Part shown: one piece after another, positions 26,778-34,669 of the stretch
Layout of the letters: the number at the start of each line of letters is the position of its first letter
Position numbering within the stretch: position 1 is the stretch's first letter
Assembly: GCF_023205095.1 (NCBI RefSeq)
Contig: NZ_CP046242.1
Span: 336,501 to 400,500, forward strand
Length of the DNA stretch: 64,000 nt
Direction of reading: 5' to 3'
Origin: Bizionia sp. M204
Lineage (GTDB): Bacteria; Bacteroidota; Bacteroidia; Flavobacteriales; Flavobacteriaceae
Position numbers and translations under genes: made by a program
Notes under the pieces: generated by a model
Told to the model about the DNA's origin: nothing
Seen by the model: only the letters and a program-made list of their open reading frames with translations
Databases searched by the model: none

Positions 26778-27473
26778 TTGAAACGCCATATTATAACCAC
26801 GGCTGATGGTTCTAAAACCATCCAGATAGACGATTGGAATGAACAATACCATTCTATCCATGGCGCCATTCAAGAAGCAAATCACGTGTTTATAAAAACA
26901 GGTTTCGAGGCTGTTATTTCGGGATTGCAGTTGAACTCTTTGTCCATTCTAGAAATTGGTTTTGGCACAGGATTAAATGCCATAATTACCTTATTAAAGG
27001 CAGAAAAAGAACAAGTTCATGTGGATTATGTCGGTATTGAAGCGTATCCTGTTTTAACCTCCGAAATTAGCCAATTAAACTATGCAGAACTATTGAAAGA
27101 TGATTCTGCTGAAGCACAGTTTAAAGCCATTCATACTATTTCTTGGGAAATAAAAGCATCACTTTCTAAATTTTTCCAATTAACCAAACAAGAAAAGAAG
27201 TTTCAGGATATTACGAATATAAATCAGTTTCATCTTATTTATTTTGATGCGTTTGGAGCACGTGTGCAACCCGAATTATGGACGGAACCTATTTTCGAGA
27301 AAATGTATAATGCGCTAAAACCAAAAGGTGTTTTGGTTACCTATTCAGCAAAAGGGAGCGTGCGTCGCGCCATGCAAGCTGTAGGGTTTGTGGTGGAACG
27401 ACTACCAGGGCCTCCAGGCAAACGTGAAATGTTAAGGGCCACAAAGCCCGAAACATTCAACGATGCGAAGTGA
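26778..27473 (+). CDS. mnmD: tRNA (mnm5s2U34) methyltransferase, stand-alone MnmD
   Basis: 231 residues. It methylates the wobble uridine side chain (nm5s2U to mnm5s2U) with SAM. Motifs are SILEIGFGTGLNAI (SAM-binding, about 56-69), YFDAFGAR (about 155-162) and PKGVLVTYSAKGSVRRAMQAVGFxVERLPGPPGKREM, typical of the MnmC2-like domain. The start is TTG, one base after the preceding stop. The family's usual KRxIITTADGSxTI opening begins right there, so the start is credible. The last nine codons lie in the first unit of a 48-base tandem repeat. The fourth, partial copy suggests that the ancestral end was KPETFQ-stop rather than KPETFNDAK-stop. Confidence 0.9.
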   Translation: MKRHIITTADGSKTIQIDDWNEQYHSIHGAIQEANHVFIKTGFEAVISGLQLNSLSILEIGFGTGLNAIITLLKAEKEQVHVDYVGIEAYPVLTSEISQLNYAELLKDDSAEAQFKAIHTISWEIKASLSKFFQLTKQEKKFQDITNINQFHLIYFDAFGARVQPELWTEPIFEKMYNALKPKGVLVTYSAKGSVRRAMQAVGFVVERLPGPPGKREMLRATKPETFNDAK

Positions 27474-27601
27474 GTTACATGTTTCCTTTTAAAGCCCGAA
27501 ACATTCAACGATGCGAAGTGAGTTACATGTTTCCTTTTAAAGCCCGAAACATTCAACGATGCGAAGTGAGTTACATGTTTCCTTTTAAAGCCCGAAACAT
27601 T
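27443..27601 (+). repeat. 48-base tandem repeat, three full copies plus 15 bases, at the mnmD 3' end
   Basis: Identical units start at 27443, 27491 and 27539, with a partial copy at 27587. The unit starts AAAGCCCGAAACATTC and ends ATGTTTCCTTTT, so each contains a GAAACAT / ATGTTTC inverted repeat. The first unit encodes the MnmD C-terminus and its stop; the later units are downstream of the stop. Perfect identity indicates recent or unstable expansion. Confidence 0.95.
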
Positions 27602-27761
27602 TCAGTAGAAATATTCATAGTCAAGCAACTTTTCTTCGTTATCCATTCAAGGCTTCAACATGGGGTTAATACATACTTAATCTTTCGTTAATTCTGTTAA
27701 ACCTTCTTTAAAAGCAATTAAAAACACTGTTTTAACCCGTATCTTTATATAAAAATTGTAC

Positions 27762-28667
27762 ATGAAGGTATTAATTACAGGTGCTACAGGTTTAATTGGT
27801 AAGGCAATAGTTGAACAATGTCATGATCAAAATATTTCCGTTCATTATTTAACAACTTCTAAAGAAAAAATTGAGCAACACGATGACTATAAAGGGTTTT
27901 ATTGGAACCCTAAAAATAATGAAATAGATGTAGCTTGTTTGGAAGGTGTTGAAACCATTATAAATTTGGCAGGTGCTACCATTGCTAAACGGTGGACTGC
28001 AGCTTATAAAAACGTTATTATTAATAGTAGGTTAGATACATTACGATTAATAAAAGAAACATTACAGCGTGAAAATCATTCGGTAAAACACGTTATTTCG
28101 GCAAGTGCTATTGGCATTTATCCAGATTCTTTAACCAACTATTATGATGAAGAAACAACGGAAATTTCCACTAGTTTTTTAGGACAGGTTGTAGAAAAGT
28201 GGGAGGCCATGACAGATACGTTTAAAACGCTTGATGTTTTGGTCTCTAAAGTTAGAATCGGCTTGGTTTTAGATGCTGAAGAAGGTGCTTTGCCACAAAT
28301 AGTGAAACCGGTTAAATTTGGTGCTGGTGCAGCTTTTGGTAGTGGTAATCAGTGGCAATCATGGATTCATATTACAGATTTAGCGCGTATTTTTGTTTAT
28401 GTATTAAACCATAAAATTGAAGGTGTTACCAATGCCGTAGCACCAAATCCCATAACAAATTCTGAACTTACAAAAGCCGTTGCTAGCGTTTTAAATAAAC
28501 CATTATTTTTACCAAACATTCCAAAAGCATTAATGAAATTGATTTTGGGTGATATGCACATTTTATTATTCGAAAGTCAACGTGTAAGTTGTAAACAAGT
28601 AGAGGAGGAAGGGTTTCAGTTTGAATTTGTAAACATTAAACCAGCCCTGGAAAACCTATTAGCTTAA
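27762..28667 (+). CDS. TIGR01777-type SDR epimerase (YfcH/SulA-like)
   Basis: 301 residues, extended short-chain dehydrogenase fold. The NAD(P)-binding site GATGLIG (about 6-12) opens the protein. VISASAIGIYPDS holds the SxxxxY region, and the C-terminal DUF1731-like part contains NAVAPNPITNSELTKAVASVL and FESQRVSCKQVEEEGFQFEF. The reaction is not known for the family. The ATG at 27762 is preferred to an in-frame TTG two codons earlier. It has its own terminator. Confidence 0.85.
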   Translation: MKVLITGATGLIGKAIVEQCHDQNISVHYLTTSKEKIEQHDDYKGFYWNPKNNEIDVACLEGVETIINLAGATIAKRWTAAYKNVIINSRLDTLRLIKETLQRENHSVKHVISASAIGIYPDSLTNYYDEETTEISTSFLGQVVEKWEAMTDTFKTLDVLVSKVRIGLVLDAEEGALPQIVKPVKFGAGAAFGSGNQWQSWIHITDLARIFVYVLNHKIEGVTNAVAPNPITNSELTKAVASVLNKPLFLPNIPKALMKLILGDMHILLFESQRVSCKQVEEEGFQFEFVNIKPALENLLA

Positions 28668-28685
28668 AGTCATAAAACAGGCATA

Positions 28686-28718
28686 AAAAAATCCGCTACA
28701 TTTCTGTAGCGGATTTTT
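28686..28718. terminator. Bidirectional terminator between convergent genes
   Basis: AAAAATCCGCTACA / TGTAGCGGATTTTT, a 14-bp perfect stem with a 4-nt loop. It serves the SDR gene and the YceI gene. Confidence 0.9.
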
Positions 28719-28739
28719 AAAATTATTAACAAAAATGAA

Positions 28740-29393
28740 TTACGCTTTATTAGCAGTAATAGTTATTTGTAATTCCATATCATCGTTGATGAATTTATCT
28801 CCTAAATCATCAAAGAAAGATTTTGAACCATATTTCACATTCCATTTAGAACGATCAATAGTAAATGTTTCACTAGTAATAGTTACAGAATCATTGTTTT
28901 CTGAAACAGTTACTGGAATAGAGATGTTGTTTTCTGTATCTTTCATTTTAAGATTTCCAGATAACATCATTTTTCCATTTTCATTTGTAAAACCAGTTAC
29001 TTCAAAAGCTGATGCTGGAAACGCTTCAACGTCAAAAAAGTCTGGGCTTTTTAAATGACCAGTTAATTTTCCATGATTTTCATCATCTTCAGGAAGATCT
29101 GTTACATAAAGTGAATTCATGTCAATTAAAAAGCTTCCGCTTTCAATAGCATCACCATTCATAGTAAATACACCACTTTCAACTTTAATAGTTCCAGTAT
29201 GTGTTCCTGTTGGCTTAAAGCCTTTCCACATAATAGTAGATGCTTCTGTGTCAACTAAATATTTTGTTGAAACTTCAGTTACTTCAGCAGCTACTTCAGC
29301 TTCTGTTGTTTCAACTTCTTGTGCTTTATCTTTACAACTTGCAAACGTTACAACTAATGCTAATGTTAAGATTGGTAAAAAACGATTTTTCAT
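28740..29393 (-). CDS. YceI-family lipoprotein
   Basis: 217 residues. The lipoprotein signal ends TFASCKD (cysteine 20) and a Glu/Thr-rich linker follows. The YceI lipocalin-like beta barrel spans about 45-215 (DTEASTIMWKGFKPTGTHTGTIKVESGVF ... LTGHLKSPDFFDVEAFPASAFEVTGF). YceI proteins bind isoprenoid-like lipids, and this one would be envelope-anchored. A -7 box lies at 29422-29429 on the same strand. Confidence 0.9.
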   Translation of the reverse strand: MKNRFLPILTLALVVTFASCKDKAQEVETTEAEVAAEVTEVSTKYLVDTEASTIMWKGFKPTGTHTGTIKVESGVFTMNGDAIESGSFLIDMNSLYVTDLPEDDENHGKLTGHLKSPDFFDVEAFPASAFEVTGFTNENGKMMLSGNLKMKDTENNISIPVTVSENNDSVTITSETFTIDRSKWNVKYGSKSFFDDLGDKFINDDMELQITITANKA

Positions 29394-29421
29394 TGTTTTA
29401 ATATATTTTAGTGTTAAGCTG

Positions 29422-29429
29422 CAAAAATA
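29422..29429 (-). promoter_or_regulatory. -7 box upstream of the YceI gene
   Basis: On the minus strand TATTTTTG fits TAnnTTTG, 28 bases before the ATG. Confidence 0.45.
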
Positions 29430-29484
29430 GTTGTTTCAGATTTAAAAATGTTTAAAAAAATATTAAATTATTTTTAATGACATT

Positions 29485-29516
29485 TTGACATTTTAAGGAT
29501 AATGGCAGTACTTTTG
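29485..29516 (+). promoter_or_regulatory. grpE-dnaJ promoter with overlapping repeats
   Basis: TTG (29485-29487), 21 bases, then TACTTTTG (29509-29516) match the Bacteroidota housekeeping promoter. An inverted repeat ATGGCA-N7-TGCCAT (29502-29520) straddles the -7 box, and TGACATTTT occurs twice in tandem just upstream (29479-29496). These could be binding sites for a heat-shock regulator. The -35 TTGACA form is also readable here. Confidence 0.6.
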
Positions 29517-29553
29517 CCATCCATTTAACGTATTTTAAAAATAGAGATACACA

Positions 29554-30096
29554 ATGAGCAAGAAAGATAAAAATAATACTACTGCCCATGAGCAAGTAGA
29601 CGAGCAAATACTGGATAACAACGAGGTGTCTTCTGAAGATACACGAACCGTTGAAGAGCAATTGAATGAATCTTTAGCATTAGAAAAAGATAAATTTTTA
29701 CGACTGTTCGCTGAATTTGAAAATTATAAGAGACGTACTGCCAAAGAACGTAATGAGTTGTTTAAAACAGCAAGTCAAGATGTAATGGTGGCATTATTGC
29801 CAATTTTGGATGATTTTGACCGTGCTTATACTGAAATATCTAAAACAAAAGAAAAGGATTTATTGAAAGGTGTGGAGCTCATTAAAAATAAGCTTAAAAA
29901 CACACTAGAAAGTAAAGGTCTAGAATTAATAGATTTGCGCACTGGCGACGAATTTAACGCAGATAATCACGAAGCAATAACGCAAGTACCAGCACCTAAC
30001 GAAGCTTTAAAAGGCAAGATTATAGATGTTATAGAAAAAGGGTATAAGTTGGGTGATAAAATAATAAGATTTCCAAAAGTAGTTATAGGACAATAA
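29554..30096 (+). CDS. grpE: Nucleotide exchange factor GrpE
   Basis: 180 residues. GrpE releases ADP from DnaK. A disordered acidic N-terminus leads into a long coiled-coil helix (about 40-100, [26 protein letters not shown]) and the beta-wing domain (about 110-180; [21 protein letters not shown] ... [15 protein letters not shown]). The ATG at 29554 follows the promoter by 37 bases. dnaJ begins one base after the stop, so the two are co-transcribed. Confidence 0.95.
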   Translation: MSKKDKNNTTAHEQVDEQILDNNEVSSEDTRTVEEQLNESLALEKDKFLRLFAEFENYKRRTAKERNELFKTASQDVMVALLPILDDFDRAYTEISKTKEKDLLKGVELIKNKLKNTLESKGLELIDLRTGDEFNADNHEAITQVPAPNEALKGKIIDVIEKGYKLGDKIIRFPKVVIGQ

Positions 30097-30097
30097 T

Positions 30098-31231
30098 ATG
30101 GCAAAACAAGATTATTACGAGGTTTTAGGAATTGATAAAAATGCAGATGCCGCCGCAATTAAAAAGGCGTATCGTAAAATGGCATTGAAATATCATCCAG
30201 ATAAGAATCCTGATAATAGCGAAGCAGAAACGAAGTTTAAAGAAGCAGCTGAAGCTTATGAAGTATTAAGTAATGCTGATAAAAAAGCACGTTATGACCA
30301 ATTTGGTCACCAAGCCTTTGAAGGTAATGGTGGTTTTAATGGAGGTAACATGAATATGGATGACATATTCAGTCAGTTTGGCGATATATTCGGTGGTGCC
30401 TTTGGCGGTGGCGGCGGATTTTCCGGCTTTAGTGGTGGTGGTTTTGGCGGTGGCGGACAACGCCGCGTTAAAGGTACCAACATGCGTATTCGCGTGAAAT
30501 TAACGTTGGAAGAAATTGCTAATGGTGTTGAGAAGAAGGTGAAAGTTAGACGCAAAGTTCAAGCGCCTGGAACGACGTATAAAACCTGTTCAACCTGTAA
30601 TGGAGCCGGGCAAGTAATGCGTGTTACTAATACTATACTTGGTCGTATGCAAACAGCCACAACATGTACAACATGTGGTGGAGCAGGACAAACAATAGAT
30701 AAAAAACCGAATGAAGCGGATGCACAAGGTATGCTTGTAAAAGAGGAAACCGTATCTATAAAAATTCCTGCAGGTGTGGTTGATGGTATGCAACTAAAAG
30801 TTACTGGTAAAGGTAATGAAGCCCCTGGAAATGGTGTTTCCGGTGATTTATTAGTGGCCATAGAAGAAGAAACACATGCAACGCTTCAACGAGAAGGCGA
30901 TAATTTACATTATGATTTATATGTGAGTTTACCGGATGCTGTTTTAGGAACTTCAAAAGAAATAGATACCGTAACAGGAAAAGTGCGAATTAAAATTGAT
31001 GCAGGTGTACAATCTGGTAAAATTTTAAGACTTCGTGGCAAAGGTATTCCGTCTATTAATGGTTATGGAAAAGGCGATTTGTTAGTACATGTTAATGTCT
31101 GGACGCCAAAAACCTTAAGCAAACAACAAAAAGACTTTTTTGAATCTATGCGTGAGGACGAACATTTTGATCCAAAACCAGAAGTTGGTGATAAATCATT
31201 CTTTGAAAAAGTAAAAGATATGTTTTCATAA
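30098..31231 (+). CDS. dnaJ: Chaperone DnaJ lacking one zinc centre
   Basis: 377 residues. DnaJ delivers clients to DnaK and stimulates its ATPase. The J domain (1-70) has HPD at 33-35. A Gly/Phe-rich linker spans about 75-120, followed by the client-binding beta domains. The cysteine-rich region has only two CxxCxGxG motifs (164-171 and 190-197). The usual first and fourth motifs are gone: [14 protein letters not shown] leads straight in, and [10 protein letters not shown] replaces the last one. Zinc centre I is therefore missing and centre II kept. It is preceded by grpE; dnaK is not in the window. Confidence 0.95.
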   Translation: MAKQDYYEVLGIDKNADAAAIKKAYRKMALKYHPDKNPDNSEAETKFKEAAEAYEVLSNADKKARYDQFGHQAFEGNGGFNGGNMNMDDIFSQFGDIFGGAFGGGGGFSGFSGGGFGGGGQRRVKGTNMRIRVKLTLEEIANGVEKKVKVRRKVQAPGTTYKTCSTCNGAGQVMRVTNTILGRMQTATTCTTCGGAGQTIDKKPNEADAQGMLVKEETVSIKIPAGVVDGMQLKVTGKGNEAPGNGVSGDLLVAIEEETHATLQREGDNLHYDLYVSLPDAVLGTSKEIDTVTGKVRIKIDAGVQSGKILRLRGKGIPSINGYGKGDLLVHVNVWTPKTLSKQQKDFFESMREDEHFDPKPEVGDKSFFEKVKDMFS

Positions 31232-31251
31232 ATGAAAAATATTCATGTAGT

Positions 31252-31279
31252 ACAAATCCGCCTTTTTGGCGGATTTGTT
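31252..31279 (+). terminator. Terminator after dnaJ
   Basis: ACAAATCCGCC / GGCGGATTTGT hairpin with a five-T loop, about 20 bases after the stop. Confidence 0.8.
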
Positions 31280-31332
31280 GTTTATAGCTAAAGTTAATTA
31301 CAGTCTTTCTATAATTGTTTAATAAAAATTAC

Positions 31333-31432
31333 TATATTTGGTTTATTACTATAGATTATAGTAATAATTTTTCTTTTTCATAGCAATTTTTTCCCATCCT
31401 TAAGCGTAAGTTTTAGGATGGGTTTTGTTTTT
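31333..31432 (+). ncRNA. Candidate short transcript or leader between dnaJ and the ABC operon
   Basis: A -7-like box TATATTTG (31333-31340) is followed by a perfect 11-bp palindrome TTATTACTATA-GAT-TATAGTAATAA (31343-31367). A free-standing hairpin CCCATCCT / AGGATGGG with a T run follows (31393-31432). No gene ends at this hairpin, since dnaJ already has its own terminator. It would end an RNA of roughly 85 nt, or act as a leader attenuator for the ABC gene at 31525. A TTG lies 15 bases before the box, shorter than usual. Confidence 0.4.
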
Positions 31433-31524
31433 ATTGAACAAGCTCAATTTCTTTTTTATTAATTTCGGATGGCAGTATTACATTTAATATATTTACAATC
31501 ATTTCAATTAACTAGCAATCAAGT

Positions 31525-32451
31525 ATGGGTAACTTATTAGAAGCGCATAACGTTTCTAAAAAATTTGGAGATTATACAGCTTTAAACAATGTGTCTATTG
31601 CCGTGCCACAAGGAAGTATCTTCGGGCTTTTAGGGCCAAATGGGGCGGGAAAAACAACACTTATTCGGGTTATTAATCAAATAACCATGCCAGATTCAGG
31701 ACATGTTATTTTAGATAATGAACCATTACAAAATCATCATGTTAGAGACATTGGTTACCTGCCTGAAGAACGTGGCCTGTACAAATCTATGAAGGTTGGT
31801 GAACAAGCTTTGTATCTTGCACAACTTAAGGGCTTAAGTAAAACAGAAGCAAAAAAACGCTTGCATTATTGGTTTGATAGGTTAGATATTGGCGATTGGT
31901 GGAATAAAAAAATACAGGAGCTTTCTAAAGGAATGGCTCAAAAAGTACAATTCATTGTTACGGTTCTACACGAACCAAAATTGTTGATCTTTGACGAACC
32001 CTTTTCCGGATTCGATCCAATTAATGCTATCTTAATTAAAGATGAAATTTTAAGACTTCGCGAAAATGGCGCCACGGTTATATTTTCAACACATCGAATG
32101 GAATCTGTAGAAGAATTGTGTGACCATATTGCTTTAATTCACGAATCCAATAAAATTTTAGATGGTAAATTACATGATATTAAAAGGCAGTTTAAAACCA
32201 ATACATTCGAAATTGGTATACGTGCTACGCATGAAGCCGCATTAGACAAGGAACTTAACGAAAAATTTACCGTAACACCAACCAGTTTTAAAACACTAGG
32301 GAATGAGTTAAAACGTAATATCAAGCTGTCCGAACAGCAATCGCCTAACGATTTGTTGAGTTTTTTAACAAGTAGAGGAGAAGTTTCGCATTTTGTAGAA
32401 TTAATACCTAGTGCCAATGATATTTTTATTCAAGCCGTAAAGAATAGTTAA
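31525..32451 (+). CDS. ABC-2 type transporter ATP-binding protein (NatA-like)
   Basis: 308 residues: nucleotide-binding domain with Walker A GPNGAGKT (about 36-43), signature LSKGMAQKV (LSxGM variant, as in NatA/DrrA types), Walker B LLIFDEPFSG, and switch histidine in STHRMES. A C-terminal DUF4162-like extension spans about 215-308. It powers the permease encoded 2 bases downstream. Sodium or drug export is typical of relatives but unproven here. It is the first gene of a four-gene operon. Confidence 0.9.
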   Translation: MGNLLEAHNVSKKFGDYTALNNVSIAVPQGSIFGLLGPNGAGKTTLIRVINQITMPDSGHVILDNEPLQNHHVRDIGYLPEERGLYKSMKVGEQALYLAQLKGLSKTEAKKRLHYWFDRLDIGDWWNKKIQELSKGMAQKVQFIVTVLHEPKLLIFDEPFSGFDPINAILIKDEILRLRENGATVIFSTHRMESVEELCDHIALIHESNKILDGKLHDIKRQFKTNTFEIGIRATHEAALDKELNEKFTVTPTSFKTLGNELKRNIKLSEQQSPNDLLSFLTSRGEVSHFVELIPSANDIFIQAVKNS

Positions 32452-32453
32452 TT

Positions 32454-33764
32454 ATGAACCATTTACCACTCATTATAAAACGCGAGTACTTTACCAAAGT
32501 GAAGAATAAATCTTTTATAATCATGACATTTTTAAGTCCAATGATTATGATTGGCTTGGTAGCCGTTGTAGCTTATTTAACACAACTAAATAACAATTCT
32601 GAACGCAGCATTTCCATTTTAGATGAATCTGGTCAAATGGCGTCCGTTTTTGAGAGCACCAAAAACACCAAGTATGTTATATTCAATCAATTGTCTCTAG
32701 ATGAGGCTATAACACTTACGCAAGTTCAAGAAAACTATGGCTTACTGTATATTGGTAAATTTGATAACCTAAACTCATCTCAGAATGTTATAAAATTCTA
32801 TTCAGAAGAATCCCCTTCCATATCCGTAATTAGAGGTTTGGAAAGCAAATTAGAAAAACAATTAACCGATTTAAAGCTAGAAAGTCAAGGGGTTGACATT
32901 GAGAAAATAAAGACTTCAAAAATTGATGTAGCCATTACTCAAGAAAGTTTCACAGGCGAAAAAACATCAAAAGTGGACAGTATTGTAAAGTTAATATTTG
33001 GCGGCGCAGCTGGCTATTTGCTGTTTATGTTTATCATTATTTATGGTAATATGATTATGCGAAGCGTGATTGAAGAAAAAACAAGTCGGATTATAGAAAT
33101 TATTATATCATCTGTGAAGCCCATGCAGTTAATGCTTGGAAAAATTATTGGAACGTCACTAGCTGGCGTGACACAATTTGTTATCTGGCTTATTTTAGGC
33201 GGAATATTAATAACCATTATTTCGGCAATTTTTGGAATCGATTTAATGCAAGCAGCGCCTTCAGGGCAATTATTAAGCCAAGCAGGAAACGAGACAGCCA
33301 TGCCAGATTTAGTCCAAAGCGGATTTCAAGCCTTTTATAATTTACCGTTAACCAATTTAGTCCTTGCGTTTTTAATGTTTTTTATTGGAGGCTATTTACT
33401 TTATAGCTCTCTATATGCTGCAATTGGTGCAGCTGTAGATAATGAAACAGATACGCAACAATTTCTGTTTCCTATTTTAATGCCTTTAATTTTAGCGGTG
33501 TATATTGGTTTTTTTACCGTAATTGAGGATCCACATGGAACCATATCAACTATATTTTCGTTTATACCATTAACATCACCGGTTGTTATGCTTATGCGGA
33601 TTCCGTTTGGCGTTCCAATTTGGCAACAAATTTTGTCACTCCTTATTTTAATAGGTACTTTTATGTTTACCGTTTGGTTTGCTGCCAAAATTTACCGTGT
33701 CGGCATATTAATGTATGGCAAAAAGCCGAGTTATAAGGAAATTTTAAAATGGATGAAATATTAA
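32454..33764 (+). CDS. ABC-2 type permease (NatB-like)
   Basis: 436 residues. An N-terminal membrane helix (about 22-44) is followed by a large extracytoplasmic domain (about 45-175) and then five or six helices (about 180-420). The conserved cytoplasmic loop VIEEKTSRIIEIIISSVKPMQLMLGKIIG, typical of NatB/ABC2_membrane_3 permeases, lies about 209-238. It partners the ATPase upstream and is followed after 8 bases by mscS. Confidence 0.88.
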   Translation: MNHLPLIIKREYFTKVKNKSFIIMTFLSPMIMIGLVAVVAYLTQLNNNSERSISILDESGQMASVFESTKNTKYVIFNQLSLDEAITLTQVQENYGLLYIGKFDNLNSSQNVIKFYSEESPSISVIRGLESKLEKQLTDLKLESQGVDIEKIKTSKIDVAITQESFTGEKTSKVDSIVKLIFGGAAGYLLFMFIIIYGNMIMRSVIEEKTSRIIEIIISSVKPMQLMLGKIIGTSLAGVTQFVIWLILGGILITIISAIFGIDLMQAAPSGQLLSQAGNETAMPDLVQSGFQAFYNLPLTNLVLAFLMFFIGGYLLYSSLYAAIGAAVDNETDTQQFLFPILMPLILAVYIGFFTVIEDPHGTISTIFSFIPLTSPVVMLMRIPFGVPIWQQILSLLILIGTFMFTVWFAAKIYRVGILMYGKKPSYKEILKWMKY

Positions 33765-33772
33765 ATTAAACC

Positions 33773-34663
33773 ATGCAAAATAGATTAGACGATATTGAAG
33801 ATGCTGTAACCGAGAGTGGTGCTTGGGAATCCTTTGTCGAGTTTTTAAATTTAGGATTTCAATTCGGATCAGAAGATAGCCCCATTAATATAACGGTTGG
33901 ACTGCTGGTATTAATAACTATTATTTACCTCGTTACAACTATTGTTTTAAATTTCCTTCGCAGATTGTATGAGAAACGATTGCCAAATGAAGATAAGGCT
34001 AAATTCAATACAGTCTTTTCGTTTGCCAGATGGTTAATTTATTTGGTTGTTATTCTAGTTGTTTTTGATTCAGTAGGTGTTAATGTTACCGCTATTTTTG
34101 CAGCATCAGCCGCACTATTAATCGGTATTGGTTTGGCACTACAAACTTTATTTCAAGATATTATTTCAGGTGTATTTATTCTTGTGGACCAAAGTTTACA
34201 TGTTGGTGATATTATTGAAATTGAAGGCAAAGTTGGGCGTGTGGAAGAAATAAAGCTACGTACCACACGCGCCGTTACCATTGACAATAGGGTTTTGGTA
34301 ATTCCAAATCATTTATACTTAACAAATAGCTTATATAACTGGACTCAAAATGACATTTCCACACGCGAAAATATAACAGTCGGTGTGGCTTATGGTAGTG
34401 ATACGCAGTTGGTAAAACGCCTGTTGCTGGAAGCTGCTAATTCGCATCCCGAGGTTTTAGATAACAAATCAACTGTTGTGTTATTTACGGATTTTGGTGA
34501 TAGCTCCTTGAATTTTAAAGTTATTTTTACGGTTAGAGATAGTTTTAAATCCCAATTTCCTAAAAGTGATATTCGATTTGAAATAGATAGATTATTTAGA
34601 GAAAACAATGTTTCCATTCCATTTCCACAAAGAGATATTCATATTATTGAAAAAAAAGAGTAA
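33773..34663 (+). CDS. MscS-family mechanosensitive channel
   Basis: 296 residues with three membrane helices (about 38-62, 82-100, 103-128). The pore-lining TM3 is rich in Ala and Gly (AIFAASAALLIGIGLALQTLFQDIISG). The soluble beta domain follows (VGDIIEIEGKVGRVEEIKLRTTRAVTIDNRVLVIPNHLYLTN). It protects the cell from hypo-osmotic shock. Its place in an operon with an ABC exporter and a response regulator suggests envelope-stress control. Confidence 0.9.
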   Translation: MQNRLDDIEDAVTESGAWESFVEFLNLGFQFGSEDSPINITVGLLVLITIIYLVTTIVLNFLRRLYEKRLPNEDKAKFNTVFSFARWLIYLVVILVVFDSVGVNVTAIFAASAALLIGIGLALQTLFQDIISGVFILVDQSLHVGDIIEIEGKVGRVEEIKLRTTRAVTIDNRVLVIPNHLYLTNSLYNWTQNDISTRENITVGVAYGSDTQLVKRLLLEAANSHPEVLDNKSTVVLFTDFGDSSLNFKVIFTVRDSFKSQFPKSDIRFEIDRLFRENNVSIPFPQRDIHIIEKKE

Positions 34664-34669
34664 ATAGTT

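Noticed and set aside
27443-27601. Possible CRISPR array
   Set aside because: The units are directly contiguous with no unique spacers, and no cas gene is present.
27470-27691. Open frame of 73 residues with a repeated SYMFPFKARNIQRCEV peptide
   Set aside because: It is only another frame of the 48-base tandem repeat after mnmD. It has no promoter or family signal.
28735-29430. Plus-strand open frames opposite the YceI gene
   Set aside because: The minus-strand frame has a lipoprotein signal and full YceI domain; the opposite frames have low-complexity Ser/Val content only.
30373-30861. Proline- and alanine-rich minus-strand open frames opposite dnaJ
   Set aside because: They are mirror frames of the Gly-rich linker and zinc region of dnaJ.
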